From Thermoanaerobacterales bacterium UBA4880 (GTDB lineage: Bacteria > Bacillota > Thermoanaerobacteria > Thermoanaerobacterales > UBA4877), in the NCBI GenBank assembly GCA_002399285.1, contig DHDI01000029.1:1-64000 (forward strand): a DNA stretch of 64,000 bases. The letters run 5' to 3'. The notes under the pieces were generated by a model that worked only from the letters and a program-made list of their open reading frames with translations, did no database searches and was not told where the DNA came from. Shown piece after piece: positions 1 to 8,508 of this stretch (within the stretch, counting starts at the first letter, position 1; every line of letters starts with the position of its first letter). A program made the translations under genes and the position numbers.

Positions 1-1586
1 GTGCAGCCGAATCCGATCAGCATCGGCACGATGCTTCTGCCGGAGAGGCCGATCTTCCTGAGCAGTTTATCCATGACGAACGCCACACGGGCCATATACC
101 CGGTGTCTTCCAGTATGGAGAGGAAGAAGAACAGAGTGACGATGATGGGAACAAAACTGAGAACGGTGCCGACTCCGTTGAAGATGCCGTCGATGATGAG
201 AGAGCGCAGGACCTTGTTGACGTTGATAGCTATTAGTGCAGAATTCGTAATTTCGGTAAGCCATGTTATGCCGGTCTCCAACAGTCCCTGCAGGAATGAT
301 CCGATGACATTGAACGTTAGATAGAACACGAGCATCATGATCCCGATAAATGCGGGGATGGCAGTATATTTGCCGGTGAGAAACTTGTCTATCCTTTCGC
401 TTCTCTTGTGCTCTTTACTTTCCTTTGGCTTTACGACCGTCTTTTCACACAGCCTCTTGATGAAGGAAAACCTCATGTCGGCGATGGCGGCTGCACGGTC
501 GAATCCGCTCTCGTCTTCCATCTGGAGGATGATATGCTCCAGCGTTTCCTTCTCATTCTGCGTCAGATTCAAGGCATTGAGAACGATGGGGTCTCCCTCT
601 ACCAGTTTGCTTGCGGCAAACTGGATCGGTATCTTGGCGGCATCGGCATGGTCTTCGACAAGATGCATGATGCTGTGCAGCGTCCTGTATACGGCGCCGC
701 CGTTTTTGCTCTTGTCGGAAAAATCCGTACGGCCCGGCCGCTCTTGATATTTTGCCACGTGAAGCGCATGCTCGACCAACTCATCCACGCCCTCGTCTTT
801 TGATGCGGCGATCGGAACGACAGGTATGCCCAGCATCTCCTCCATGGCGTTGATATCTATGGTGCCCCCGTTGCCGCGCACCTCGTCCATCATATTAAGC
901 GCCAGAACGATGGGGACGTTGAGCTCCATCAGCTGCAGCGTAAGGTACAGATTGCGTTCGATATTTGTAGCGTCGACGATATCGATGATACCCGTCGGCT
1001 TCTCACCCAGAATGAATTGCCGCGACACGATCTCTTCGCTGCTGTATGGAGAAAGAGAATAGATGCCCGGAAGATCGGTGACCAACGTATCCGGATGGCC
1101 CTTGATAGGTCCGCTTTTGCGGTCGACCGTAACGCCCGGGAAGTTGCCTACATGCTGATTGGACCCGGTCAGCTGATTAAACAGGGTCGTCTTTCCGCTG
1201 TTCTGATTGCCTGCCAACGCGAAGGTGAGCGTCGTGCCCTTGGGCAGCGGATTTTCACCTGCCTTTAAGTGGTACTTGCCGCCTTCGCCCAAACCGGGAT
1301 GTTCCTGTTTGCTCAGCGGGAGTGTCGGTTTGCTCTTTGCAGCCTGATGTTCGGCTGTGGAAACGGCCGCGGAGACCCCTATTTTTTTGGCGTCGTCGAG
1401 GCGCAGAGTCAATTCATATCCATGAATCAGCAGCTGCATGGGATCGCCCATGGGCGCAAATTTTATCAGAGTGACCTCTGTTCCCGGAATAACGCCCATA
1501 TCCAGGAAATGCTGCCTGAGCGACCCTTTGCCGCCGACTGAAGTTATGACCGCCGTTTTTCCTACTTCCAGCTCGTTTAGTGTCAT
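1..1586 (-). CDS. feoB: FeoA-FeoB fusion, ferrous iron transporter (3' part outside window)
   Basis: This is an Fe(II) uptake GTPase-permease of the inner membrane. The reading frame is open from ATG at 1586 to the window edge (about 528 codons), so the C-terminal part of the permease is missing. Residues 1-75 are a FeoA SH3-like domain (LDMGVIPGTEV). A linker leads to the FeoB G domain: G1 GNQNSGKT near 126-133, G3 DLPG near 171-174 and G4 NMMD near 231-234. At the window edge the first membrane gate region is visible (LEDTGYMARVAF, GRSIVPM). FeoA and FeoB are separate proteins in most bacteria; fused forms are known in some anaerobes. A GAGGG ribosome binding site lies 5 nt before the start. 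The promoter with a DtxR-like half-site suggests iron control. Confidence 0.95.
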   Translation of the reverse strand, partial: MTLNELEVGKTAVITSVGGKGSLRQHFLDMGVIPGTEVTLIKFAPMGDPMQLLIHGYELTLRLDDAKKIGVSAAVSTAEHQAAKSKPTLPLSKQEHPGLGEGGKYHLKAGENPLPKGTTLTFALAGNQNSGKTTLFNQLTGSNQHVGNFPGVTVDRKSGPIKGHPDTLVTDLPGIYSLSPYSSEEIVSRQFILGEKPTGIIDIVDATNIERNLYLTLQLMELNVPIVLALNMMDEVRGNGGTIDINAMEEMLGIPVVPIAASKDEGVDELVEHALHVAKYQERPGRTDFSDKSKNGGAVYRTLHSIMHLVEDHADAAKIPIQFAASKLVEGDPIVLNALNLTQNEKETLEHIILQMEDESGFDRAAAIADMRFSFIKRLCEKTVVKPKESKEHKRSERIDKFLTGKYTAIPAFIGIMMLVFYLTFNVIGSFLQGLLETGITWLTEITNSALIAINVNKVLRSLIIDGIFNGVGTVLSFVPIIVTLFFFLSILEDTGYMARVAFVMDKLLRKIGLSGRSIVPMLIGFGC

Positions 1587-1640
1587 AAATTCCCTCAAAT
1601 CCTTTCTCACAACACTGGTTACAGTACTCTAATCGCATAA

Positions 1641-1675
1641 TTATAGTACTCTAACCTAGGCAATATGTCAAGGTA
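1641..1675 (-). promoter_or_regulatory. feoAB promoter with DtxR-like half-site
   Basis: On the minus strand TTGACA, 17 nt, then TACTAT gives a good sigma-A promoter. The stretch 1641-1659 overlaps the -10 region and carries CTAGGTTAG, which matches 8 of 9 bases of the DtxR/IdeR half-site TTAGGTTAG; the second half is weaker. The decamer TTAGAGTACT also occurs twice, 22 bp apart (1623-1632 and 1645-1654, plus-strand coordinates). An iron-responsive DtxR-family repressor is inferred; no such gene is in the window. Confidence 0.5.
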
Positions 1676-1685
1676 AGTTATATCT

Positions 1686-1848
1686 CAGACCGATGTCAAA
1701 CTCGCACAATCGCGAAATTGCACCGCAATTTTGCTTAGCTTTGTTGGCCCGCCTTCAAATTGTAGTCACATACGTTTTAGTATGCTTGGCTTTTTGCAGG
1801 TTTGCCGCCTTGCCTTGCACGATTTGTCACGGTCTGCCAGTTTGTCTA
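1686..1848 (+). repeat. Dispersed intergenic repeat family B, copy 1 (with insertion)
   Basis: The copy begins CAGACCGATG, contains the small palindrome AAATTGCACCGCAATTTT, and ends in ACGATTTGTCACGGTCTGCC followed by TTTGTCT. About 70 unrelated bases sit between the two halves when compared with copies 8 and 9. Together with flanking sequence it fills the 360-bp gap between feoAB and the ABC permease. No gene is seen here. Confidence 0.75.
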
Positions 1849-1946
1849 TACCAAAGTATTGCCGGCCAATGATCTGGATGTGGGCAGCGGTGTTTTTCCA
1901 GTGTGCGGGAAGAGACGGGAGGGCCGGGCGGATCGGCGGACCGCGA

Positions 1947-2801
1947 TCATACCTGCTTTCGGGCGATCCTTATTAAGCTCAGGATAAGGAAAAGGATCAT
2001 GAAGAGCAAAATATACAAAAAGCTGACGTAGGGATGCAGGACTGTATTCCCCACCTTAAAGGCCACTCCAAGTTCCAGCCGGAATGCCTCCGGCACCTCA
2101 TGCGGTGCGCCTGTAAAGGCGGCCGCTTCCGCCTGCTCCATCATTACCTGACGTAACAGCACGGCCGCATGGGATGGCGGAAAAAGCTTGACGACGGTCT
2201 GCACCGGCGCAGGCAGGGACCCTACGGGGATATAGATACCGGTGAGAAACCCGATCAGAGTTCCGATGACTGTACTGGCGGCAGAAAACGCATTGGCGCT
2301 TTTGAACCAGGTCGTCAGATAAAACATAGTTATACTTGAAGCTGCGGCGTCAAAGATGATCAGGCCGGTAACTTTCAATGCGGCGCCGGCGGTCAGCAGC
2401 TGCCCTCCGTACATCACGATATAGACCTCGGCAAGCAGGAATGTCAGGAAGGTCATGATCAGACTGATCAGGAATCCGCTTATGATGTATCCACCGGCTA
2501 TGGTGCTCCGCTTCACCGGGGAAGCGGCAAAATCATTGTATGTACTGCTCTTCTTGTCCTCTATGATCGTACCCATGGCGCCTAAGGATGTTGTGACGGG
2601 AGTGACGGCCAGCAGGCCCGCCATTATCCAGCTGTCCATCAAAAAGCGTATGCCCGGAATATCCTCCAGATTCTTTACCATCATGTTGCCCAGAAACAGT
2701 ATATAGAGTCCTATGATGACTATGACGCCCAAAAGAGAGAAGAATACGCTCGCCTTATCCCTGAAAAAGATCAGCAGGTTGCGCTTTATCAAAGATCTCA
2801 T
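1947..2801 (-). CDS. ABC-2 type transporter permease
   Basis: This is the membrane subunit of an ABC exporter, 284 residues with about six hydrophobic segments. The first follows a basic N-terminus (MRSLIKRNLLIFF) and the last is near the C-terminus. The layout, with a large early loop, hydrophobic core and IYIPVGSLP before the fifth segment, is typical of drug/lantibiotic-type ABC-2 permeases. I start at 2801 rather than at upstream in-frame codons, because this ATG overlaps the stop of the ATPase gene (ATGA) and has a purine-rich GGAAGGGAG upstream. It forms a two-gene operon with the ATPase. The substrate cannot be read from the sequence; drug or peptide export is usual for this class. Confidence 0.9.
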   Translation of the reverse strand: MRSLIKRNLLIFFRDKASVFFSLLGVIVIIGLYILFLGNMMVKNLEDIPGIRFLMDSWIMAGLLAVTPVTTSLGAMGTIIEDKKSSTYNDFAASPVKRSTIAGGYIISGFLISLIMTFLTFLLAEVYIVMYGGQLLTAGAALKVTGLIIFDAAASSITMFYLTTWFKSANAFSAASTVIGTLIGFLTGIYIPVGSLPAPVQTVVKLFPPSHAAVLLRQVMMEQAEAAAFTGAPHEVPEAFRLELGVAFKVGNTVLHPYVSFLYILLFMILFLILSLIRIARKQV

Positions 2802-3712
2802 TCCCTTATCTCCCTTCCGGTAATATTTATAAAGGCATCGTCCATGTTTCCCTCCGCCACCTGAAATCCCTGTATCCTGTCCCTGCACTTATTCAGCAGG
2901 GGCAGTGCCTGCATGGTGGATTCCAGTCTGACGGTTATCGTGTCCCCCAGCACTTCGCAGGGCAGCTCAAATTTATTCAGAATATCCATGACTCCGGCCG
3001 TATCCTCGGTTTGCAGGATCAGCTGAGCAGTGCTGTAACGTTGTTTCAGCTGAGCGGGGGTGCCTTTCGCTGCTATTTCGCCGTTATCTATCACAACTAT
3101 ATAATCTGCCTTTGCCGCTTCCTCCATATAGTGGGTCGTGAGGAAGATGGTCATGTTGTTTTCCTTTCGCAGTTGTTCGACGGCTTCCCATACGTTTTGA
3201 CGCGTCTGCGGGTCCAGTCCCGTCGTGGGCTCATCCAGTATGAGGATCTCCGGCGTATTGACCAGGGCCCGCGCGATGTCGGCCCTTCTTTTCTGTCCGC
3301 CCGATAATTTTCCGTACGGACGGTCAAGATATCCGGTCACGCCGGTGCTCTGCGCCGCGTATTCCACCGCGGCCGTCAGGTCTGCTTTCACCGTATGATA
3401 GAAACTTCCTCTCAGTACCAGATTTTCTCTCACCGTCAGAAGGTCGTCCAGCAGATGTTCCTGAAAGACCGTGCCTACGATGGTGCGTATCTCATTGTCC
3501 TCCCTGCCCAGCGTGTATCCGTTTATGACGACCTTCCCTCCGTCCGGCTGCAGCAGGGTGTCTATCATATTGATGGTGGTCGATTTGCCTGCTCCGTTGG
3601 GTCCCAGGAAGGCAAAAAACGATCCTCTCTCCACATAAAAATCTATCCCCTTTACCGCTTGGATATTGCCATAGGACTTCTTCAGACCGTTTACCTCGAT
3701 TATCTTCTCCAT
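2798..3712 (-). CDS. ABC transporter ATP-binding protein (DrrA-like)
   Basis: This is the ATPase partner of the downstream ABC-2 permease, 304 residues. Walker A GPNGAGKS lies near residues 37-44, signature LSGGQ near 136-140, Walker B LILDEP just after, and the H-loop in LTTHYMEEA. About 80 residues follow the ATPase core, as in DrrA/CcmA-type exporters. The start at 3712 is preferred over a codon 36 nt upstream because AAAGGAA sits 8 nt before it. The upstream region carries a palindrome and a decayed TetR gene, so this exporter was probably once under a divergent TetR repressor. Confidence 0.93.
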   Translation of the reverse strand: MEKIIEVNGLKKSYGNIQAVKGIDFYVERGSFFAFLGPNGAGKSTTINMIDTLLQPDGGKVVINGYTLGREDNEIRTIVGTVFQEHLLDDLLTVRENLVLRGSFYHTVKADLTAAVEYAAQSTGVTGYLDRPYGKLSGGQKRRADIARALVNTPEILILDEPTTGLDPQTRQNVWEAVEQLRKENNMTIFLTTHYMEEAAKADYIVVIDNGEIAAKGTPAQLKQRYSTAQLILQTEDTAGVMDILNKFELPCEVLGDTITVRLESTMQALPLLNKCRDRIQGFQVAEGNMDDAFINITGREIRE

Positions 3713-3776
3713 ATCACGGTTCCTTTCTCCATACTGGAATGGCTGCATTATCTGGCAGCCGATTTTTTCTATTATA

Positions 3777-3804
3777 TACTATGCATTATAAATATACCAT
3801 AGTA
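3777..3804. promoter_or_regulatory. Inverted repeat, candidate repressor operator
   Basis: TACTATG and CATAGTA form a perfect 7-bp inverted repeat separated by 14 bp, lying between the ABC exporter operon and the TetR relic. The position suits the operator of the now-truncated regulator. This is inference from position and symmetry only. Confidence 0.45.
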
Positions 3805-3891
3805 AATAATTCCCCGGGCAGATCCGCGGCTGTGGAAATATCTCGATATGATTCTCTGGATATTTCAGTCGGGATAAGATAAATATTGTGA

Positions 3892-4155
3892 TATTATCAC
3901 ATCTTGACCACCAGGACCAACGGAAAAGAAGAACTGGGAAAAAGATATGTATACAAGATCATATATTCGATAATGGAGAAAGGCAAAGAAAAGGGAGAGA
4001 TAAAACAATCCCTCTCCCTAAAGTATTGCGTCGACCTCTTTATGGCATGCATGACCGGCGTATATCTTCATTGGTGCATATACGGCGGAGAATATGAATT
4101 GGAGCCGTTTGCCATGAATATAGCCCGCAATTTATACAGTATTATCAAGGCATGA
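3892..4155 (+). pseudogene. TetR-family regulator relic (C-terminal part only)
   Basis: An 80-odd codon frame encodes what looks like the C-terminal ligand-binding end of a TetR repressor (CVDLFMACMTGVYLHWCIYG, then an amphipathic helix to the stop). There is no helix-turn-helix, because an in-frame stop lies just upstream at 3889-3891. The only available start is TTG at 3904 with no ribosome binding site. It diverges from the ABC exporter genes, the usual arrangement for a TetR-controlled drug pump. The DNA-binding half appears deleted, which would leave the exporter without this regulator. Confidence 0.6.
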
Positions 4156-4461
4156 ACAAAGTTTTCACCGGTGTTTAGGTCCTTATATCATACCAGTCTG
4201 ATGGAGGGCCGAGACTTTCGATCCTTTCCCCGGATGATCATTTATGAAATTGGGGAGTATTTATACGCCCATGCCTGCGGCGGATCATTCCCAAACGGAA
4301 GCGGCAGTGGATTAAGCTAAGGCCTCCGGAGAGAGGGCATGATCATTATGTACGTTTAAAGGACCTGTGATCAACAGGTTTCTTTATTTATTGCAATAGG
4401 AGACATTATTAATAATAAGCCAATAACCTTAATAAAGCGCGGGATGGCCGCGGTACTGCAT
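4156..4461. other. Intergenic region without recognisable gene
   Basis: About 300 bp between the TetR relic and the next minus-strand gene. Apart from the hairpin at 4363-4385 I see no supported coding frame, RNA gene or repeat. Confidence 0.5.
4363..4385 (+). terminator. Short terminator-like hairpin
   Basis: ACCTGT, loop GATCA, ACAGGT, then TTTCTTTATTTA. It could end plus-strand transcription from the TetR relic region. The stem is short (6 bp) and the T-run is interrupted. Confidence 0.35.
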
Positions 4462-4932
4462 TCAATGCTTTATTTCCCTGACGTGCTGCAGGTGGATGCC
4501 GATATGACCTATCCCCAGGATAACCACCGCGATCAAATGCCAGGCCACCCTTCCGTATATGCCCAGCAGGAAGAACGCGGCCACAGGCAGCGTCGCACCG
4601 GCTACGGGTATATTGCAGAAACTTCTGTAAAAGTCCGCCATCGTCTGCCGGCTGAGGAAGTATCTGATCCACCAGCACTCGTACATAAGCATCAATATCA
4701 CCGAGGCGACAAGCCAAAGCGACCAGACCGACCACGGCCGCAGATTGAAGTCCGAAAACATGAGCGTCGTGCAGGTGACGAGGGCCTGCCCGCTCCGTTC
4801 GAAGGCCAGCAGGACCTTGCTTTCATTCCGCGTATCATAATCCTTGGGCCGATGCCTTGTCCATATGAGGTTGGGGATCATCAGCATCAGCATGAAGATA
4901 AGCCCTATGTATGAAAATCCCAAATGTCCCAT
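4462..4932 (-). CDS. Conserved four-helix membrane protein, unknown function
   Basis: A 156-residue integral membrane protein with four hydrophobic segments: residues about 4-22, 64-84, 108-128 and 131-150. Polar motifs between them are WTRHRPKDYD after helix 1 and YECWWIRYF after helix 2. I do not recognise a characterised family, although the arrangement resembles small conserved clostridial membrane proteins. The gene is monocistronic, with the toxin-antitoxin pair upstream and nothing downstream for 300 bp. Confidence 0.7.
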   Translation of the reverse strand: MGHLGFSYIGLIFMLMLMIPNLIWTRHRPKDYDTRNESKVLLAFERSGQALVTCTTLMFSDFNLRPWSVWSLWLVASVILMLMYECWWIRYFLSRQTMADFYRSFCNIPVAGATLPVAAFFLLGIYGRVAWHLIAVVILGIGHIGIHLQHVREIKH

Positions 4933-5053
4933 TGATCTATCCCCTTAGAATTTAATAACTAAAATATATGAAATCCTTTCATGCTGCAGATGGTGAGGAA
5001 TTTTATTCCATTATACTATATTATGCCTGTCAAGTTTGGGAAATCAACTGAGG

Positions 5054-5371
5054 CTATTGAATCAGCCAGAAGTAATCCTGCCTGCAGTCCACAATGTAGT
5101 CAACGTACACGATCCTGTCTTTGATCTGATACATTAACAAATATCGTTTACTTAAGAACATTTTGTGATATTTGTTGGGTGGAATAAATTCTGCACTGAG
5201 AAATGGACAACGCTCCGGCATGACAGAAAGAGAGCGTATCGCGTCCATAAGTTCAACCTTGGTTTGCCGGGCGGCATCAGGGTTCTTTTGTGCAAGAAAA
5301 CGAATATGTCCGGCAAGCATCCGTCGGGCACGGTCGGAAACGATCACTTTATATTGATGCGTCTTTTCCAT
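5054..5371 (-). CDS. RelE/ParE-family toxin
   Basis: A 105-residue protein of the type II toxin superfamily that includes RelE (mRNA interferase) and ParE (gyrase poison). It has the basic N-terminal strand YKVIVSDRARRML, a helical hairpin with PDAARQ, the loop SLSVMPERCPFL, and a C-terminal beta segment (KRYLLMYQIKDRIVYVDYIV). Start 5371 is chosen because the longer frame runs into the antitoxin gene without a ribosome site; the two genes then overlap by 23 nt, as is usual for these pairs. The sequence does not decide between RelE- and ParE-type activity. Confidence 0.88.
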   Translation of the reverse strand: MEKTHQYKVIVSDRARRMLAGHIRFLAQKNPDAARQTKVELMDAIRSLSVMPERCPFLSAEFIPPNKYHKMFLSKRYLLMYQIKDRIVYVDYIVDCRQDYFWLIQ

Positions 5372-5639
5372 GTTCCACCTCTTCAATAATACCGTCCAGA
5401 TAGCCGTCAAGTTCATCGGGAGCCATTCCGGTACGCCCCGCTAAGCGGTCTTCCTCAACAGACAGAAGTTCCTCGCGAAGCTTGAGCATTTTTTCTCGAC
5501 GGGTAAACGCCTCTATATCCATGACCACGAGATCACCCTCGCCGTTTTTTGTAAGATACACCGGTTCTCCGGTTGTTTTGCACAAAGCTGAAATATCATT
5601 ATAGTTTTGTCTTATGCTTGCTGATGGTTTAATTTGCAT
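5349..5639 (-). CDS. Phd/YefM-family antitoxin
   Basis: A 96-residue antitoxin: the N-terminal Phd/YefM DNA-binding fold (MQIKPSASIRQNYNDISALC, then GEPVYLTKNGEGDLVVMDIE) is followed by an acidic helical tail that would bind the toxin (ELDGYLDGIIEEVEHG). The start at 5639 has GAGGAG 7 nt upstream; a start 33 nt earlier has none. It is the first gene of the pair and overlaps the toxin. Families of this kind repress their own promoter through the antitoxin and the toxin-antitoxin complex. Confidence 0.9.
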   Translation of the reverse strand: MQIKPSASIRQNYNDISALCKTTGEPVYLTKNGEGDLVVMDIEAFTRREKMLKLREELLSVEEDRLAGRTGMAPDELDGYLDGIIEEVEHGKDASI

Positions 5640-5852
5640 TGTATCAACTCCTCGTGGTAATATTCTAATCATATAATACTACTTTAATGCTATAAAAACA
5701 ACCTTAAACATTAGTTCGATCTGTACACAGCCGAGAAACTACAGTTTACAATTAATTTACTGCAGGATATAAGTTTCACATATAGAGACGCCAACCGATT
5801 TTTTAATTCGGACGGTGTTTTCTATATATTGCAGCGGGAGAAGTGAGAATTA

Positions 5853-5881
5853 TTGTATTGTACTTTGCGATAATGTATAAT
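5853..5881 (+). promoter_or_regulatory. Sigma-A promoter for amaP
   Basis: TTGTAT, 17 nt, TATAAT, ending 39 nt before the amaP start. Confidence 0.6.
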
Positions 5882-5920
5882 GGTGGAAAGAGATAGAAAT
5901 CACGGAAGGAGGATATACAA

Positions 5921-6508
5921 ATGGGAGGCTTCAATAAATTTATGATGTTTTTACTTGGCGTCGTAGCCGTTGTGGTTGCCTTGGCAATGCTGCTATTAGG
6001 CAGCGGAGTCATAAGCCAGGAGGCTGTGGATGCTCTTAGCGGGCCGCAGTGGTATATGACCGAGATGATTATTGGCGCTGTGATCATCGTCATAGGAGCC
6101 GTAGCGCTCATTATGGCGTTTTCAGGCCAGGCCAGGCCCGCCTCCGCATCGTCGGCGGGATCAAGAAGAGCCGGCGCGTCCGGCGAGTTCATCACCATAC
6201 CCGCAAACTCCGGCGATATAAGGGTATCCTTCGAGACGATAAAGAGTTTGGCGGAAAGGGCGTCCTCTACGGTGGAGGAGATAAAGACGGCCAACATCAC
6301 GGTAGGCAAAAAAGAGGACAACCTGTATCTTGCCCTGGATGTCGCGGCTGCTCCGGATACAAACATCCCCGAGGCGGTGGAAAGACTCCAGAAGGCGGTG
6401 AAAGACTATATTGAAAGCACGATATCCCTGAGCATAGGGGATATAAATGTGCACGTATCGGGTATAAACAGCACATACAGGAAGAGAACGGATTCATATC
6501 AGAGCTGA
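5921..6508 (+). CDS. amaP: Alkaline-shock membrane anchor protein AmaP
   Basis: A 195-residue membrane protein that in staphylococci tethers Asp23 to the membrane. Two hydrophobic helices (about residues 8-29 and 48-68) are followed by a soluble Asp23-like domain (residues about 85-185: GDIRVSFETIKSLAERAS, ISLSIGDINVHVSGIN). The AAGGAGG site 8 nt before the ATG is strong. The Asp23 gene is 1.5 kb downstream beyond convergent hflX, so the envelope-stress genes are close but not in one operon. Confidence 0.88.
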   Translation: MGGFNKFMMFLLGVVAVVVALAMLLLGSGVISQEAVDALSGPQWYMTEMIIGAVIIVIGAVALIMAFSGQARPASASSAGSRRAGASGEFITIPANSGDIRVSFETIKSLAERASSTVEEIKTANITVGKKEDNLYLALDVAAAPDTNIPEAVERLQKAVKDYIESTISLSIGDINVHVSGINSTYRKRTDSYQS

Positions 6509-6550
6509 GACGTATCACCGGGTATCATCATGAAAATATGGATATTCACA

Positions 6551-6587
6551 AAAACGGCGGAGAGAGACGCATGGTCTTTTCCCCGCC
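6551..6587. terminator. Weak hairpin between amaP and hflX
   Basis: GGCGG and CCGCC arms with a long loop. On the minus strand the right arm is followed by GTTTTTG, and on the plus strand the region follows amaP. It may serve both convergent genes. Confidence 0.35.
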
Positions 6588-6602
6588 ATAATTATTCATA
6601 TA

Positions 6603-7835
6603 TCAGTATGTCTCGTATTCGCTGAATTTGCCTATTAAGGGCAGGTCAAACTCCCCCTCGACCGATATCCCTTCCCCATCGTAGTCCTCCCTGGAGACGA
6701 CGCCGTGCCGGTGGAGTTCGTCCAAAAGACCCGCCTTATCGTAGGGGATGATAAAGCCGGCCTTCTTCCTTGAGGGCGGCAGCGCAGAGGATATCATTTC
6801 GATCAGCTTGTCCAGGTTCTTTCTATAGAGAGCGGAGATCATCACGGTATTGGGCGATCCCAAAGAAAATCCCGGCACGGAGACCACATCTGATTTATTG
6901 ACCGCCAGTATGACCGGCTTGTCATATGCGCTGATTTGCTTAAGCACGCCGTTTACCACCTCTATCTCGGTAAACATATCTTCGTCGCCGCCGTCTATGA
7001 CATGTATCAACAGATCCGCTTCCCTTACCTCGTCCAAAGTTGCCTTGAAGGCCTCTATCAGTTGATGGGGAAGCTTGCGGATAAAACCGACCGTATCCGA
7101 GATAAGTACGGTCCGCCCGTCAGGCAGAGACAGGCCGCGAGTAGTGGTGTCCAGCGTCTCGAAGAGCCTGTCTGCCGACGGTACGTCGGAGCCTGCGAGG
7201 GCATTCAAGAGGGTGGATTTTCCCGAATTGGTGTAGCCCACTAGGCAGACGACGGGGTATCTTCTTGCGTCCCTTATCAGGTTGCGGCTTTTCTTTATAC
7301 CTTCCAGCTGCCTTTTGAGATGGGTTATCCTCCTCCTGATATGCCTCCTGTCCGTTTCCAGCCTGGTCTCGCCGGGGCCCCTGGTACCTATGCCTCCGCC
7401 CTCTCTGGAGAGCTCTATGCCCTTGCCGGTGAGCCGCGGCAGCATATACTGGAGCTGTGCCAGCTCGACCTGTATTTTGCCCTCCATGGAACGCGCCCGC
7501 TGCGCAAAAATGTCCAGGATCAGGACGGTTCTGTCTATCACCTGTACTCCGATCAGGTTTTCCAAGTTTCTCTGCTGGATGGGTGATAATTCGTCGTCGA
7601 ATATAACGGCATTGGCCCCCAGTTCGTCCGCCGTGAGCTTTATTTCCTGCGCCTTGCCCCTGCCTATGTAATAGCCGGGATCTATCCTGTCCTTCCTCTG
7701 CGTGACGGTGCCCGCCACCGCCGCTCCTGCGGTTTCGGCAAGCAGCGCCAACTCGTCCACCGATTCCCGGTCATCGGAATGGTTTACGATTCCCACCAAA
7801 ACAGCCGAGCTCTTTTTCTGCGTGTTTTCTATCAT
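6603..7835 (-). CDS. hflX: GTPase HflX
   Basis: A ribosome-associated GTPase (410 residues, full length) that in other bacteria splits or rescues stalled 70S ribosomes, notably under heat stress. The N-terminal HflX domain runs to about residue 190, with the glycine-rich signature GGGIGTRGPGE near 146-156. The G domain follows: G1 GYTNSGKS near 200-207, G3 DTVG near 247-250, G4 NKSD near 310, then a short C-terminal domain. It lies convergent to amaP and is probably transcribed alone; the neighbouring stress genes fit a stress role. Confidence 0.96.
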   Translation of the reverse strand: MIENTQKKSSAVLVGIVNHSDDRESVDELALLAETAGAAVAGTVTQRKDRIDPGYYIGRGKAQEIKLTADELGANAVIFDDELSPIQQRNLENLIGVQVIDRTVLILDIFAQRARSMEGKIQVELAQLQYMLPRLTGKGIELSREGGGIGTRGPGETRLETDRRHIRRRITHLKRQLEGIKKSRNLIRDARRYPVVCLVGYTNSGKSTLLNALAGSDVPSADRLFETLDTTTRGLSLPDGRTVLISDTVGFIRKLPHQLIEAFKATLDEVREADLLIHVIDGGDEDMFTEIEVVNGVLKQISAYDKPVILAVNKSDVVSVPGFSLGSPNTVMISALYRKNLDKLIEMISSALPPSRKKAGFIIPYDKAGLLDELHRHGVVSREDYDGEGISVEGEFDLPLIGKFSEYETY

Positions 7836-7915
7836 TTATTTTCCTCCGAATCATAATATCAAGTATATTATACACCTTTAACACATAGTATTTCTTAATG
7901 CGGTGAAAATGATTA

Positions 7916-7963
7916 CAGGCCGCGGCACTCTCGCACGGTTGCACGAGAGTGTCACGGTCTGCT
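7916..7963 (+). repeat. Dispersed repeat family B, copy 2 (short form)
   Basis: Begins CAGGCCGCGGCACTCTCGCA and ends GAGTGTCACGGTCTGCT. The two ends of the family are joined with most of the middle missing. It lies between hflX and asp23. Confidence 0.6.
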
Positions 7964-8005
7964 ATGTGTTCTCATTCATGAAGGACGAATAAACACGCGG
8001 CTTGA

Positions 8006-8035
8006 TTTACATCAATAATCGAAATATGCTATAAT
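8006..8035 (+). promoter_or_regulatory. Sigma-A promoter for asp23
   Basis: TTTACA, 18 nt, TATAAT, ending 25 nt before the Asp23 start and just upstream of a strong GGAGAGGAGG site. Confidence 0.6.
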
Positions 8036-8060
8036 AACAAAAAAGGAGAGGAGGATTGCC

Positions 8061-8462
8061 ATGGCTGCATATACAAAGGATTTGGGAACGGTGGAAATAT
8101 CGGACGAGGTAGTGGCTTCCATAGCCGGCCTGTCCGCTCTGGAGATCAAGGGCGTATCCGGCATGAGCGGAGGCGTGGTAGACGGTATAACGGAGGTCAT
8201 CGGCAGGAAGAATCTGTCCAAGGGGATCAAGGTAAAGTCCGACGGCGAGGACGTTACCATCGACGCAAACATACTGGTCAATTACGGGGACAGTATACCC
8301 AAGGTATCGGAAAGCATACAGAAAAAGATAAAGTCAGACGTGGAGGAATATACCGGACTCAACGTACCATGCGTGAATATACATGTGCTTGGGATAAATC
8401 AGCCGGGCCAGCCAAAGGCTGCTGCTTCCGATACGACGGTAGAGGATGTAATAGAACCATAA
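8061..8462 (+). CDS. Asp23/Gls24 family envelope-stress protein
   Basis: A 133-residue member of the Asp23/Gls24 (DUF322) family, cytoplasmic proteins that polymerise at the membrane and maintain envelope homeostasis in Firmicutes. Visible family features are EISDEVVASIAGLSALEIKG at the N-terminus, a central GVVDGITEVIGRKNLSKG, a beta-rich core and the amphipathic VNIHVLGI near residue 112. The C-terminal tail is short and acidic. A consensus ribosome site precedes it and a hairpin terminator follows, so it is monocistronic. AmaP upstream is the expected membrane anchor. Confidence 0.92.
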   Translation: MAAYTKDLGTVEISDEVVASIAGLSALEIKGVSGMSGGVVDGITEVIGRKNLSKGIKVKSDGEDVTIDANILVNYGDSIPKVSESIQKKIKSDVEEYTGLNVPCVNIHVLGINQPGQPKAAASDTTVEDVIEP

Positions 8463-8479
8463 ACCTGGGATCACAGAAC

Positions 8480-8508
8480 ACGACGGCATATTTGCCGCCG
8501 TGTTTTTT
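8480..8508 (+). terminator. Rho-independent terminator of asp23
   Basis: A 10-bp GC-rich stem with one mismatch (CACGACGGCA / TGCCGCCGTG) and a TTTTTT tail, 17 nt after the asp23 stop. Confidence 0.8.

Noticed and set aside
408..803. Plus-strand frames across the first 1.5 kb
   Set aside because: The minus strand carries a continuous FeoA-FeoB frame with all G motifs.
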